From: Cladocopium goreaui
Lineage: Eukaryota; Sar; Dinophyceae; Suessiales; Symbiodiniaceae
Reading direction: 5' to 3'
Length of the DNA stretch: 64,000 bases
Assembly (NCBI GenBank): GCA_947184155.2
Contig: CAMXCT020000269.1
Span: 147,501-211,500 of the forward strand
The position numbers and the translations under genes are program-made. The notes under the pieces were generated by a model, which saw nothing but the letters and a program-made list of their open reading frames with translations, searched no databases and was not told the origin of the DNA. Positions 46,201 to 54,749 of the stretch are shown in pieces; position 1 is the stretch's first letter; each line of letters begins with the position of its first letter.

Positions 46201-47362
46201 GGATCAATACCTATTAATACCATTTTTAGTGGGATGAACATCCATTTACCAGCTATTTTGATGTTCACCAGGGGTACAAGGTTTTGACACACTGCCATGT
46301 CAAAAGTTGACCCCTATTGTGTTTGCTTTGTCATTTGGTGATATTTGGTGAACATTCAAGAACCCCCAGGATTAGCAATCGATGGCCTGTCCACCTGCCA
46401 GTGGCTTACATACTGTATACAATAGCTACGATGACGCACAGAATATTGAGGTGAATTCTAGGCTTAATGGGGGATAGAATCATCAACAGTATATCAACAG
46501 TTACAGTTAGTGGGTTTTATAAAGCAACTTACACTGGGCCTCACCTTGTCTTGCATGTTCATCGGCCCATTGCATTCAGCCCGAGGCATGGGCATGGTTT
46601 CCTTCCTGGGCATTGTCGTTGCAGAGTGCCTTTGCTGAAGGGGCTTCGCACAATGACATGGTGGTATATTGATTTTGGATATATATAATTGACACAGAAT
46701 TGGTACTGGGCCAAGAGAATCCATGAGCCATGAGTCTACACTGAAGTTTGTTCAAAACTTATGTTTTTTAATACTGCATTTTCTGGCTGAAACTCAAAGC
46801 ACATGGGGATTATGGTATCTGGATATTTTTGTGTCTCACACCTGGGAGGTTGCAATCTACTTCTTTGTTTGATGGGTTGAATGTTTGAGTCTTGCTGTCA
46901 TTCTACATGATGATAATCATATAGCTCCCCAAAAAATGTTCCCAAACAAATATGAAACAATTCATGGTAAATTACGGTAAATTCATGTAAATTCCTTTCC
47001 TATTTGTTACGAACCTCTACCAGGGGTAACCAACCTGTTGGTAGTTGAAGGGTATATATATATATATATATATTCTAGTCTATTCCAGAAATTCCAATAA
47101 GTTCCAGGGGGCACTCCAGATTTGAACACATCAGTCGCAACCGGCAATGGCTTAATTTATCTTAATTTGTAGTGCTCAGATTCAAGTGTCAGCATACTTT
47201 TGAACAATTTTGATTCCAAGTTTATATTACAAAAAAAGAAAGTAAGCCCTGGGTGTCGACCAAGTCTTTTACCTTTGGACAGGGCACCAACTGAGGTTGG
47301 CTACTGGCAAGGATGGTGTAGAGCAGATTTGGACGCCCCTGGGAAACCTGACGGCGGAGTAG
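39255..47362 (+). CDS. light-harvesting chlorophyll a-c binding protein (plastid antenna), eleven exons
   Basis: Gene span. LHC proteins sit in the thylakoid membrane with three helices binding chlorophyll and carotenoid, and feed energy to the photosystems. Eleven exons concatenate in phase to one stop. The mature part has the family landmarks in order: [23 protein letters not shown], helix 1 [38 protein letters not shown], helix 2 [35 protein letters not shown], helix 3 [32 protein letters not shown] and stop. The Ala/Arg-rich N-terminal exon fits a transit peptide; a signal peptide would lie further upstream and was not found. Donors: seven GT, three GC, no GA; all acceptors AG|G. LHC genes are multicopy in dinoflagellates. 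Helix 3 has Cys where the family normally has Gly (ELNNGR). Confidence 0.9.
39344..41676. other. first identified LHC intron
   Basis: 2.3 kb between the transit-peptide exon and the mature-protein exons, containing the GATA array (39640-40310). A 188-codon open frame at 41095-41661 is judged to be chance. Confidence 0.55.
39640..40312. repeat. GATA/GATC microsatellite array
   Basis: About 670 bp of TAGA/GATA, ATTGATAG and ATCGATAG units in the first identified LHC intron. A block of roughly 120 bp containing GATAGAGAGATAGAGAGAT is itself duplicated near 39880 and 40010. Confidence 0.95.
41677..41751 (+). CDS. LHC exon: N-terminus of mature protein
   Basis: AG|G acceptor, GT donor (41752). 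Reads [20 protein letters not shown] and SKEP, joining [11 protein letters not shown]. The [11 protein letters not shown] motif is typical of dinoflagellate antenna proteins. Confidence 0.85.
42522..42584 (+). CDS. LHC exon: FDPLGF motif
   Basis: AG|G acceptor (GCGACAG|GTG), reads [22 protein letters not shown] donor at 42585. The frame is open upstream to about 42464, but phase with the 41751 donor requires the AG|G site at 42522. Confidence 0.92.
42882..42925 (+). CDS. LHC exon: helix 1 chlorophyll-binding motif
   Basis: Reads [14 protein letters not shown]: the E..H.R chlorophyll-binding and ion-pair motif of LHC helix 1. GT donor at 42926. Confidence 0.95.
43184..43235 (+). CDS. LHC exon: end of helix 1
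   Basis: Reads [17 protein letters not shown] after an AG|G acceptor; GT donor at 43236. Continues HGRV|AMIAAVG in phase 0. Confidence 0.93.
43481..43528 (+). CDS. LHC exon: FEDVPTGI loop
   Basis: AG|G acceptor completes Gly ([19 protein letters not shown]). GT donor at 43529, in the Gly codon of PPG. Confidence 0.93.
43638..43736. repeat. 10-bp tandem repeat CTATTAACCA
   Basis: About ten copies of ACTATTAACC with single-base variants, in an LHC intron. Confidence 0.95.
44017..44055 (+). CDS. LHC exon: helix 2
   Basis: AG|G acceptor (AGCAAG|GCACC), reads [12 protein letters not shown] plus one base. The donor is GC at 44056. It joins PPG|TYGML upstream and [10 protein letters not shown] downstream; the helix is short compared with most family members. 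Confidence 0.8.
44609..44665 (+). CDS. LHC exon: GDFGDP loop
   Basis: AG|G acceptor, reads [18 protein letters not shown] plus one base. The donor is GC at 44666. A second AG|G at 44615-44616 would drop DQ. Confidence 0.85.
44735..44840. repeat. ATTGGAATATC tandem repeat
   Basis: Seven to eight irregular copies of ATTGGAATATC in an LHC intron. Confidence 0.8.
45422..45538. mobile_element. MITE-like inverted repeat, family B
   Basis: Ends CTGGTTGGTGGT / ACCACCAACCAG, 117 bp, with a TA microsatellite inside. It shares its left 27 bp (through GGAACAT..TTTTATT) with copies at 51988 and 56860. Confidence 0.8.
45539..45660. repeat. TTATAACCA tandem repeat
   Basis: Irregular TTATAACATG / TTATAACCAG units, abutting the family B element. 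Confidence 0.8.
45686..45736 (+). CDS. LHC exon: start of helix 3
   Basis: AG|G acceptor, reads [16 protein letters not shown] plus one base. The donor is GC at 45737, joining [10 protein letters not shown].......ELNN.R is the helix 3 chlorophyll-binding signature, here with Cys in place of Gly. Confidence 0.93.
46197..46298. repeat. dispersed repeat C, copy 2
   Basis: Second copy of the segment at 25871-25978 (GTATGGATCAATACCTAT ... GTTTTGACACACTGCCAT), in an LHC intron. Confidence 0.85.
46586..46625 (+). CDS. LHC exon: helix 3 end
   Basis: AG|G acceptor, reads [12 protein letters not shown] plus two bases. The donor is GT at 46626. Family pattern GR.AM....G....E. Confidence 0.88.
47296..47362 (+). 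CDS. LHC last exon
   Basis: AG|G acceptor (ACTGAG|GTTG) completes [18 protein letters not shown], then LTAE and stop TAG at 47360-47362. TGKD.V.Q is the conserved C-terminal motif. Summing all eleven exons from 39255 gives an open frame that ends exactly here. Confidence 0.9.
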
Positions 47363-48187
47363 ATGCCAGGCAAGTCATCGCCATGGTGAGTTTTACGTGT
47401 AGGCAGGAATGTGTTAGGACTAGGACCGACATAGGCAAAACAAATGTGTTTTCTTGTTCCCTATCTATCCTATGGAGTGGAGATTATATAAAGTAATGTA
47501 TAATTTATATATATATATGTTTATAGTTATATATTCATACATCAAAGAATCAAAGATAAAAAACTATAGGTTATATAAGTTATATAAGTCAGTGCGCCCA
47601 AGTTATTTTGTCGACCGAACCAATCCCAGCGCCAACCGGCGCCAGGGGGAAGAACTTCGGTTTCTTGCATTTCTGCAGCGTGGCAAGCGGCACTTTTCGG
47701 GCGAGCTTTTCTCATCTCCCCCTTCACCCTGCGCACAACAAGAGCGGGGGACAAATCGAAAAGCGCTGCTTAAAGCGGGTCCAGGGTGGGTATGGGGTCA
47801 TTACCAAGAAATCTTCCGTTTCGGATGATTTCGGATCACATTTTGGTCACCAGCGGGAAACAGTAATGTCCAACGAAAAGAACAGCAAAAGTGTTTTATA
47901 TTCATTGGTCATATGCACGCTCGATTTGGAAGAATAATGTGATATTTGTTTGCCAGATATTCTCCATATTTTTTGTGATTTGCTAAGGATTATGTTAGCT
48001 AGCGTCACCACTTGTTAATCCGCCATAATTGGTGAATCTCCCAGGCAGTAAATATTGTCACTTGTTTGGGGCTTAAGCAAATCCGCCAAAACTTGACCTG
48101 TTTTCCTCCTGAAAAAGTCCGCTAGTCCAGGGCAGTCTCGGCTCAAGTCACCGGACGACCGTGACGCAGCATTGCCACTCCGTCACC
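47363..48187. other. intergenic, one GC-rich block
   Basis: A GC-rich block at about 47600-47790 has two open frames (EELRFLAFLQRGKRHFSGEL or SGTFRASFSHLPLHPAHNK) and one on the other strand. It may be the LHC 3' UTR or a small exon. The P2 5' leader (about 48100-48187) contains GGCTCAAG at 48140. Confidence 0.35.
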
Positions 48188-48238
48188 ATGGCCATGAAGT
48201 ATTTGGGCGCGTATTTGATGGCTGTCCTGGGCGGCAAG
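48188..48238 (+). CDS. P2 exon 1
   Basis: MAMKYLGAYLMAVLGGK. GC donor at 48239. The open frame running past it into the intron (ARNKG) would break the LGG(K/N).SPS alignment. The first ATG is used as start; the second (MKYL) is the usual family start and is two codons on. Confidence 0.93.
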
Positions 48239-51200
48239 GCGCGTAACAAAGGTATTGTTCAGTGCTTGACAATGCTTGACCTTGGCAGATTAAGGGATGG
48301 GCTATATGCTTTCATAATCTTTCACATGCTTTCATACTTACATGTGCATGATATTCACATCATATAACCTAATATCATACATATTAGCTTTATAGTTGAT
48401 ATGAATTATGCATATATTATATATGCTCTTTTATATGCAATGCGTAATACGACGTCTTCCGGACATCTTAATATACTAAGAATATTGGTCCGATGGCTGA
48501 GGTGCCGGCTGGGTTATGCGTTTTTTTTGTCGCAGGAAAGTCCCAGCCCAAGCGACATCAAGGCGATCTTGGAGGCGTGAGGGAAAGGGCGGCTGTGCAT
48601 CTTTGGAAAAAAGCTGAAAATGCTCACAGAGAGAGAGAGAGAGAACCATGGTAACCATAGAATATTGATGAATATTGATGAATCTGAGATGTTTCCAGGT
48701 AAGAATCCAGAGATGGATTTCCAATTGAAGCTAGATGCATGCTCTTTGTCATCAGATATCGTCAGGAAACCTCTATATACTTTCACCCACTTTTAATACC
48801 CAGCTCGGACGGAGCAAGTGAGGGTATCTATTCATGGGAGTACCACGTGACTGTGGGGAGGATGATGCAACACCTGCCTCGCACAGGTTGCCAGTGTTTC
48901 AGAATTGCTTTGAGGGAGATTTGCAGGACACTTTTTCCTTTGGCTTTACCCCTGCTAAATTGAAGCATGCACACCCCCAAAAGAAAACAGTGCCCGAAGC
49001 CATCAGTTTTCCAAATCTTCCTAAGTAATTAACAGACATCAATAAACTGGTAGCAAATGCCAGTTTCGAGCTGAAAAACTCTTTGGTTTCTTACAGCGAT
49101 CCATCCATCAGAAATGATCGCGGTCGACAGGCCGGTGGCATCAGCTATGAGGACGACATGCTGACAACGCTTTGTGAGAAGATGGAGGGCAAGCAGGCAT
49201 TTGGGCGCGCAGGGTGCCCCCGGTGGTGAAACCGAAGTTGGTTTATAGGCTCAAATAACGACTATGATATGATGGATCTATCAAACTACTTCATGAGGGC
49301 TATAAACCAGCTCATAACACTTTATATCATCCTCTAATATGCACTCTAATAACTAAAGGGCAGCACTTTGTAGTGGCGCACGCGCAATTCCTACTTCAAA
49401 CAAGAGGCCGTGACCATCCCATGCTGGGAAAATCAGGGCTTTTCCAGTGCCAGCTTTGATAAATGTTGATAACCGGAGAGTCTTCCCAATGGAATCACAA
49501 TTCTGTTGGTCAAAGTCCCTTTGCAATAGTTGAATCATCATAGACTCATAGATCGCTAATAGATCATTATCATTTATTGGACGAAAGTTATATGGTAAAC
49601 ACATCACAATCTTTGTCCAGGCAGGTTGAGACCACCAAGAAGTTGATAAAAGACAGTGAAGTTCAACCCCTTTTATGATTAGCCATCTCGTAACATCTCG
49701 TAACCATCCAGCTTGACAGTATTGACCATGAGGATTAGTAGACGGCTCATTTACCATGCTTATGATTCTTAACCATGGGGATTAGCAGATGGCTATTGGT
49801 AACAATTATGTAATAGAGAATGAACCATCATGATCATCATGTATTATTGACCATTTCCTGTATTTTGTTTATAGTATTAGCCATTTATGAGTCACCACGG
49901 GAATCAGATATGAACAAAGATGGTTGATAAAAATGGTTAGTAATGGTTTCAACTATGTTAACTGACTATGGTTATATAATTAATAGATGATCACTGACCA
50001 TGGTGTTTTCATAAGCCAAGAAATGGAGGTTTCCTAAAATGGGGGTACCCCTGAATCATCCATTTTATTTTTGGGATCCCCCATGTCACTGGAAACCACC
50101 AGCTACAGTATTGGCTATTTTAGATTACTTATTATGGAAACCGCCATGTCTAAGAAATTCCCCCATGATACACCCCATTTACGATATTTATGGATCCCCC
50201 ATGACTGTGGAAAGCCCTATGATTAACCATCTACCATCTATGATTTACCACAACATTCACCACCCGGATTAGAGGTTGAATCAACCATAAGACCAGCTAC
50301 TAACCATCTACTAAGCATCTATTAACCATCTATTAACCATCTATTAATTAACCATCTATTAACCATCTATGAACCATCTATGATTAACCAACCCAAAAAT
50401 GCTTCACCACCAAGGCCCACGAGCTGATCACCAGCGGTTTCGGCAAGTTCGCCGCCTGCGGCGGCGGCGGTGGCGGCGGCGGCGGCGGCGGTGCTGGCGC
50501 CGCAGCCGGTGGCGGTGATGGTGGCGATGCTGGTGCCGTGAAGGAGGACGCCAGAAATGGCGGCTGTGAGACTGGGGATCCCGATAAACCCGATGGTTTG
50601 ACATGGTTTAACACGGGAAAAAAGGTGATTTCAATTCATCCGCACAAAACTGGATTTTATATTGATTTTATATGATTTTATATGATTTGATCAGATACAT
50701 TGGGTTTTTTGACCATCCATCATGTTTTTTTTTGACGAGTTCTGTTATTTTTGGATATTCTTGGATTAATAAAACGCATGGTTTGAATATGTTTGAATAG
50801 GGTTGTCCTTCTACCGGATTTGCAGATCATTTCAATGGGGTCCCGAGATATATCGACAATGATCCAATGGATTCTCATGGGTCCAAGGAGAAGAAGGTCG
50901 TGGAAGAAGAAGAGGAAGAGGACTGGCCATGGGGAAGGCTGAGGGTACCCCTGCGGTAAACTTGGCAATGGGACATGGCCCATTTAGTTTGATGATGAAT
51001 GATGATGAAAAAATACCAGGATTTTCCTCATAAACATTTAGTTATTTTCCATAGCTATGTTAAATTACCAGAGTTACCAGAGGGTAAACATCAGCTGCAA
51101 ATAGCTGCCTTTCTTCTTCTGCTGAGTTCGATTGTTCGTGAGCGGACTGGTGAACTGTAGCTTGTGCCATAAATGGATGCACAAGGAAGAATTTTAATTG

Positions 51201-51654
51201 GAACGTGCTGCTAAAGATAAGAATTAGCATTGTTGGTGTAGGGTCTTTGAAGTTTAGCGATGTAATTACTGTAATGGTGGGTTCTTCCAGGTTTCGGAGA
51301 ATCATGGAGGAGAATTGGGTTTTTCACTGCCCCCTTGTTGTTTGAGGGGAGTGAAAGGGCAGGCCAGAAGGTTCGAGGTATATCCCATATTATACCCTCA
51401 AAGCATCAAAAAGCTACTGGCCAGACATGGCTTTGAAGGTTCCTTAACTCGCAAAGCAGAGCGGAACATGTTTTCTATGGTTTCAAAGATGTGTTAGTGA
51501 GTGTTTATCCCATTGGGTTATCATCCCCAGTGACACTGACAATCACTAACACATATTTGTGGTATGGCACTAATTCCCCAGAAGCGATTATTGTTCACCG
51601 TTTTACCACATTTTGACCAGCTAAGAGGATATGGAGTTCGACCTCTTCGGCTGA
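48188..51654 (+). CDS. 60S acidic ribosomal protein P2, complete, six exons
   Basis: P2 pairs with P1 on the P0 stalk of the large cytosolic ribosomal subunit and recruits translational GTPases. Six exons (48188-48238, 48536-48574, 49131-49196, 50415-50546, 50888-50920, 51628-51654) join in phase 0 into 115 codons, the normal P2 length. Landmarks: MAMKYLGAYLMAVLGG start, SPSPSDIKAILEAGG, YEDDMLTTLCEKMEGK, AHELITSGFGKFA, a hinge with eleven consecutive Gly (most P2 proteins have Ala/Pro), an acidic run, and DMEFDLFG (canonical DMGFGLFD). All five introns lack GT: donors are GC, GC, GC, GA, GA, each with an AG|G acceptor. Confidence 0.95.
48536..48574 (+). CDS. P2 exon 2
   Basis: ESPSPSDIKAILE after an AG|G acceptor; GC donor at 48575. 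The classical SPS..D(I)K.IL. motif of P1/P2. Confidence 0.96.
49131..49196 (+). CDS. P2 exon 3
   Basis: AGGISYEDDMLTTLCEKMEG and KQ. AG|G acceptor, GC donor at 49197. Confidence 0.93.
49197..50414. other. P2 intron 3
   Basis: 1.2 kb, GC-AG. AT-rich, rich in short AACCAT repeats, with a tandem array just before the acceptor. No gene inside. Confidence 0.8.
50285..50398. repeat. 11-bp tandem repeat AACCATCTATT
   Basis: About nine copies of AACCATCTATT/AACCATCTATG immediately before the acceptor of P2 exon 4. Confidence 0.9.
50415..50546 (+). CDS. P2 exon 4 with poly-Gly hinge
   Basis: AHELITSGFGKFAAC, then eleven Gly encoded by GGC/GGT, then AGAAAGGGDGGDAGAVKE. AG|G acceptor, GA donor at 50547. 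The Gly tract is a CGG-type trinucleotide run and may be length-variable. Confidence 0.93.
50888..50920 (+). CDS. P2 exon 5, acidic
   Basis: EKKVVEEEEEE, 33 nt. AG|G acceptor, GA donor at 50921. Reading on in frame would give WPWGRLRV and lose the conserved C-terminus. Confidence 0.92.
51041..51086. mobile_element. half copy of family A inverted repeat
   Basis: The right half only (CCATAGCTATGTTAAATTACC ... AGAGGGTA), with the TTACCAGAG end duplicated. It lies in the last P2 intron. Confidence 0.75.
51628..51654 (+). CDS. P2 exon 6, C-terminal stalk peptide
   Basis: DMEFDLFG and stop TGA at 51652-51654. The universal P0/P1/P2 tail is normally (S/D)DMGFGLFD. It binds GTPase factors and is also the docking site for ricin-like toxins. 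The Gly-to-Glu/Asp changes and terminal Gly are unusual. Confidence 0.92.
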   Translation, partial: DMEFDLFG

Positions 51655-54600
51655 GAGCATTCGAGACAGTGCCTTTCATATTATGCATGTTTCGGTGATC
51701 GTTATGGGTAGTTTAATGAATTGGGTTTGGAAGATTTTTTTCTTGTGGATGTTGCATGATATTGTAATTTTTGGGTGGCTTGTGAAGCCTAAGAATGTGC
51801 AACCCAGGAACTCGAAAAGTTCCCCCCTAGGCTCTAGATAGCAAAGTTGGTTTGATAACTACGGTATATATATATATATACGTATATTTGTGGGTGTTTA
51901 TATACCAACTTGTCAAACATATATATATATATATTATATCCATATACACACATATTTATAATCTATCTATCTATATATATATGTATACTGGTTGGTGGTT
52001 TGGAACATTGCTTTTATTTTCCATTCAGTTGGGAATGTCATCATCCCAATTGACGAACTGCGATCCGCCGAGGTGAGCCCATTACACCGGTGCTTCAACG
52101 TGCCGTGCCAAACTGCGCTGCGGAATTTTGCCCAAAAAAAAGACATTGGGAGATCCTGCAGCGTTCAGACTATTGGTTTGATATATAACATGGTATATAA
52201 ACACCCAAAATATATATATATATATATATACATATAGGTATATGTGATATGTATATATATATATATAACCTCTATAAATAAAAGATATGGTGTTGGCCTT
52301 GTTTCTCAGAAAAAGCATTGATTCGGAGAACTGGATTAAGGGAACATGTACAGGAGTTTCTCATTGTGAATGGTCAAAATACAAAGGTTTCCTGCAACAT
52401 GTTCCTTCAACCAACTGATTGAATGGTCCCTTCACGCAGATGGAAGATTGCCACGCCCAGTCAGTTTCGTGCGATAGATACATGGAGATACATGGAGTTG
52501 TACGCCCGTTCAATTCGGAAGTCACGAGGTGGGAGTGTTTTGAAGACTTGCTGTGAAGCGGTGCGTGTTCCACTGTTCTATTGATGATATTGATGCATCT
52601 ATAACATTCTATAACCATAATATAGAACACGGGAATAAGGGTTTATGTAGATGGTTCTAAACTTGCCAAATCTAGACTATAGATCTATGCTCTTTGGCAA
52701 TTTTTGAAGCTGCACCTTGGCGGGCTCCCAGCCAACACTGGTTGCCACAAACCTGCCATGACTGGGGATGGTGTATAGCACCCATAGTGATTTTGGGGCT
52801 GGTTTTTTGGATGTTTATTGTTGGGTTTACCACAGACATCAACAGACCATTTCTGAGAAATACGCGGAAGTTGATTTGCTGAAGAGAGATCAAACCATAT
52901 CACAAACCACAAATAGGTTCCTTCAACGCATCCTTTGTTCTTAAATTCCGTCGCATTCTCGCGCCATGACGACAGAAGATTTGAGTCGAGAAAACCTCAG
53001 TGGGAACCAACTTCTAAAAGCCAACTCTGGCAAGGCGTGCGGATGGGATGAGGGTTGGGCCATGCATGGGACGCATACTGCAAGCAGAGATATTAATTTT
53101 GGTGATAGTAGGGATGCCTGAATTGAATCGTTTGCACACACGCGCAGAAGTTTTATTTTCATATGATTTCTATATTCCAATAAACTATCTATGCTGAAAG
53201 AGCTATGAGTTGGGGACTTCCCGAGCAGCATGTACTGGGAGCACGTTTTGCAGTTTCCATGTGAAACTTTGTCAGTATAGCATAGTATAGCACCTATCAG
53301 GCACTTGATGGCACTGGGCAGAGGGGAAAACAGTCAAGGAGATCACACAGATTGCTGTGGCCATTTTTTTAGTTATATATATATAGTCTCTATATGTATT
53401 GATTAATCCTGCAGTGCTTGTTCACGAGCAACTGAACATATCATTAAGTTGTGCACCTTTGAAGAGTCAATCATAATCCATTGGCTTATCGGGGTGTTCA
53501 GTGGCCCGTATATTTGATGTTACATACGGACCGTAGGAGGCAATGGCCCCGCAGATGCCAGGAGGTTCGCAAGAGAGCGAAGGACAGAGACTTTAGGGGT
53601 CCAGGTTATTTTGGACATTGTGACTGCTGGAAGAACATGGGTGCATCAGCTAGTCATATCCTGCTATTTATCAAGTAAGCCATTCTTGAGACTAAGAGAT
53701 TCTCACCGCGAAAATGTACGCCCAGATGCTCCAGGTTCACTTCACTTGCGCTATGGCGGCTGTAGTTTGATGTTTGCACGGAGGGAACTTGTAAGCTGCT
53801 GCTTCTCAAAAAAAATCCTTCAAGTTCGGGTGGAAATTAATCGCCCATGTTTCGATTCCAGGGATGTACATCCCTGATCTTTCATGCTTTGCAGCCAGTT
53901 TGACCCCATTCTTTTCAGAGATTTCTGCAGGGGGTCAGAGTTCCAGCCGTCAGGAGGACTTGGCGTCGCAGGCGAAGAACTCTTCGGGAAGCTTTTTTGG
54001 GGAGGAGGATCCTTGGCTGCTCCATGCGGCCATAGGATCTGGATGATTTCGATCAGAATGAGTGAAAATGGATGAACATGGGAAAGTGGATGGAATGCTG
54101 TTGTGAAATCGGATTTGGATGGAATTTGGATGGAATTTGAACGTTGGAACATGTGTGTGCGTGTGTGTGTTTGAAGAATTGGGACCAGTCATATACGGTC
54201 ATATAATTACGCGCTGTAGCGGTGAGTATCCAGACCGGCCCCTGTGATGATGCCTGTATGGACCAAGTTGGGGGTGTTTGATTTTTCGCAAAGGATTCAA
54301 AGACATGAAAATAAAGAAGCATGGGCCGCCTATAGAGCTGCGACCTGTTCCGATGCAAAAGCACTCCCAAAGAATCAAAACGGAAAAGCACTCAATCTTC
54401 AATCAGAAGTACTGATGGATGGAACCACAGATTCTATTTTTGTCAAATTTGGTGATCCATGATTTCCAGCCACACACGTGTATGAATATGCCCGTAATGC
54501 TTGAAAGATCCTGAAACAGTGACGTTTTTGGTCACTGGATTCGAGGACGATGGCAACGGCTTAGTGTTTCCATCTTTTGCCACTTGGCAGAAGTCCTCCC

Positions 54601-54740
54601 CGTGGCTAGCCGCTTGTGGAAAACAAAGATTGCCAAAAATGGCAAATCCTATGTGGATGATTTCATAATATTTCATACCTAATGTCAACATCGTATTAAT
54701 AAACCCCCCCCTCCCCCCCAAACATTAAGAGCATCAGAAT
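51655..54740. other. no recognised gene; weak exon candidates
   Basis: Candidates: 52025-52069 (after TTCAG: GNVIIPIDELRSAE, GTGAGC donor), about 53530-53580 (AMAPQMPGGSQESEGQ), about 53930-54045 (GGQSSSRQEDLASQAKNSSG, SFFGEEDPWLLHAAIGS), about 54290-54430. They could form one small gene, but phases were not verified and no family is recognised. Confidence 0.35.
51988..52024. mobile_element. half copy of family B inverted repeat next to a putative acceptor
   Basis: CTGGTTGGTGGTTTGGAACA followed by T-rich sequence, ending at TTCAG, directly before the candidate exon at 52025. No right half. Confidence 0.6.
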
Positions 54741-54749
54741 AAAGTTAGG

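Noticed and set aside
48120-48145. Possible relic of the dinoflagellate spliced leader (GGCTCAAG) upstream of P2
   Set aside because: Only the last eight bases match; the same octamer occurs at 10512, and about one chance match is expected in this length. No CCATTTT precedes it.
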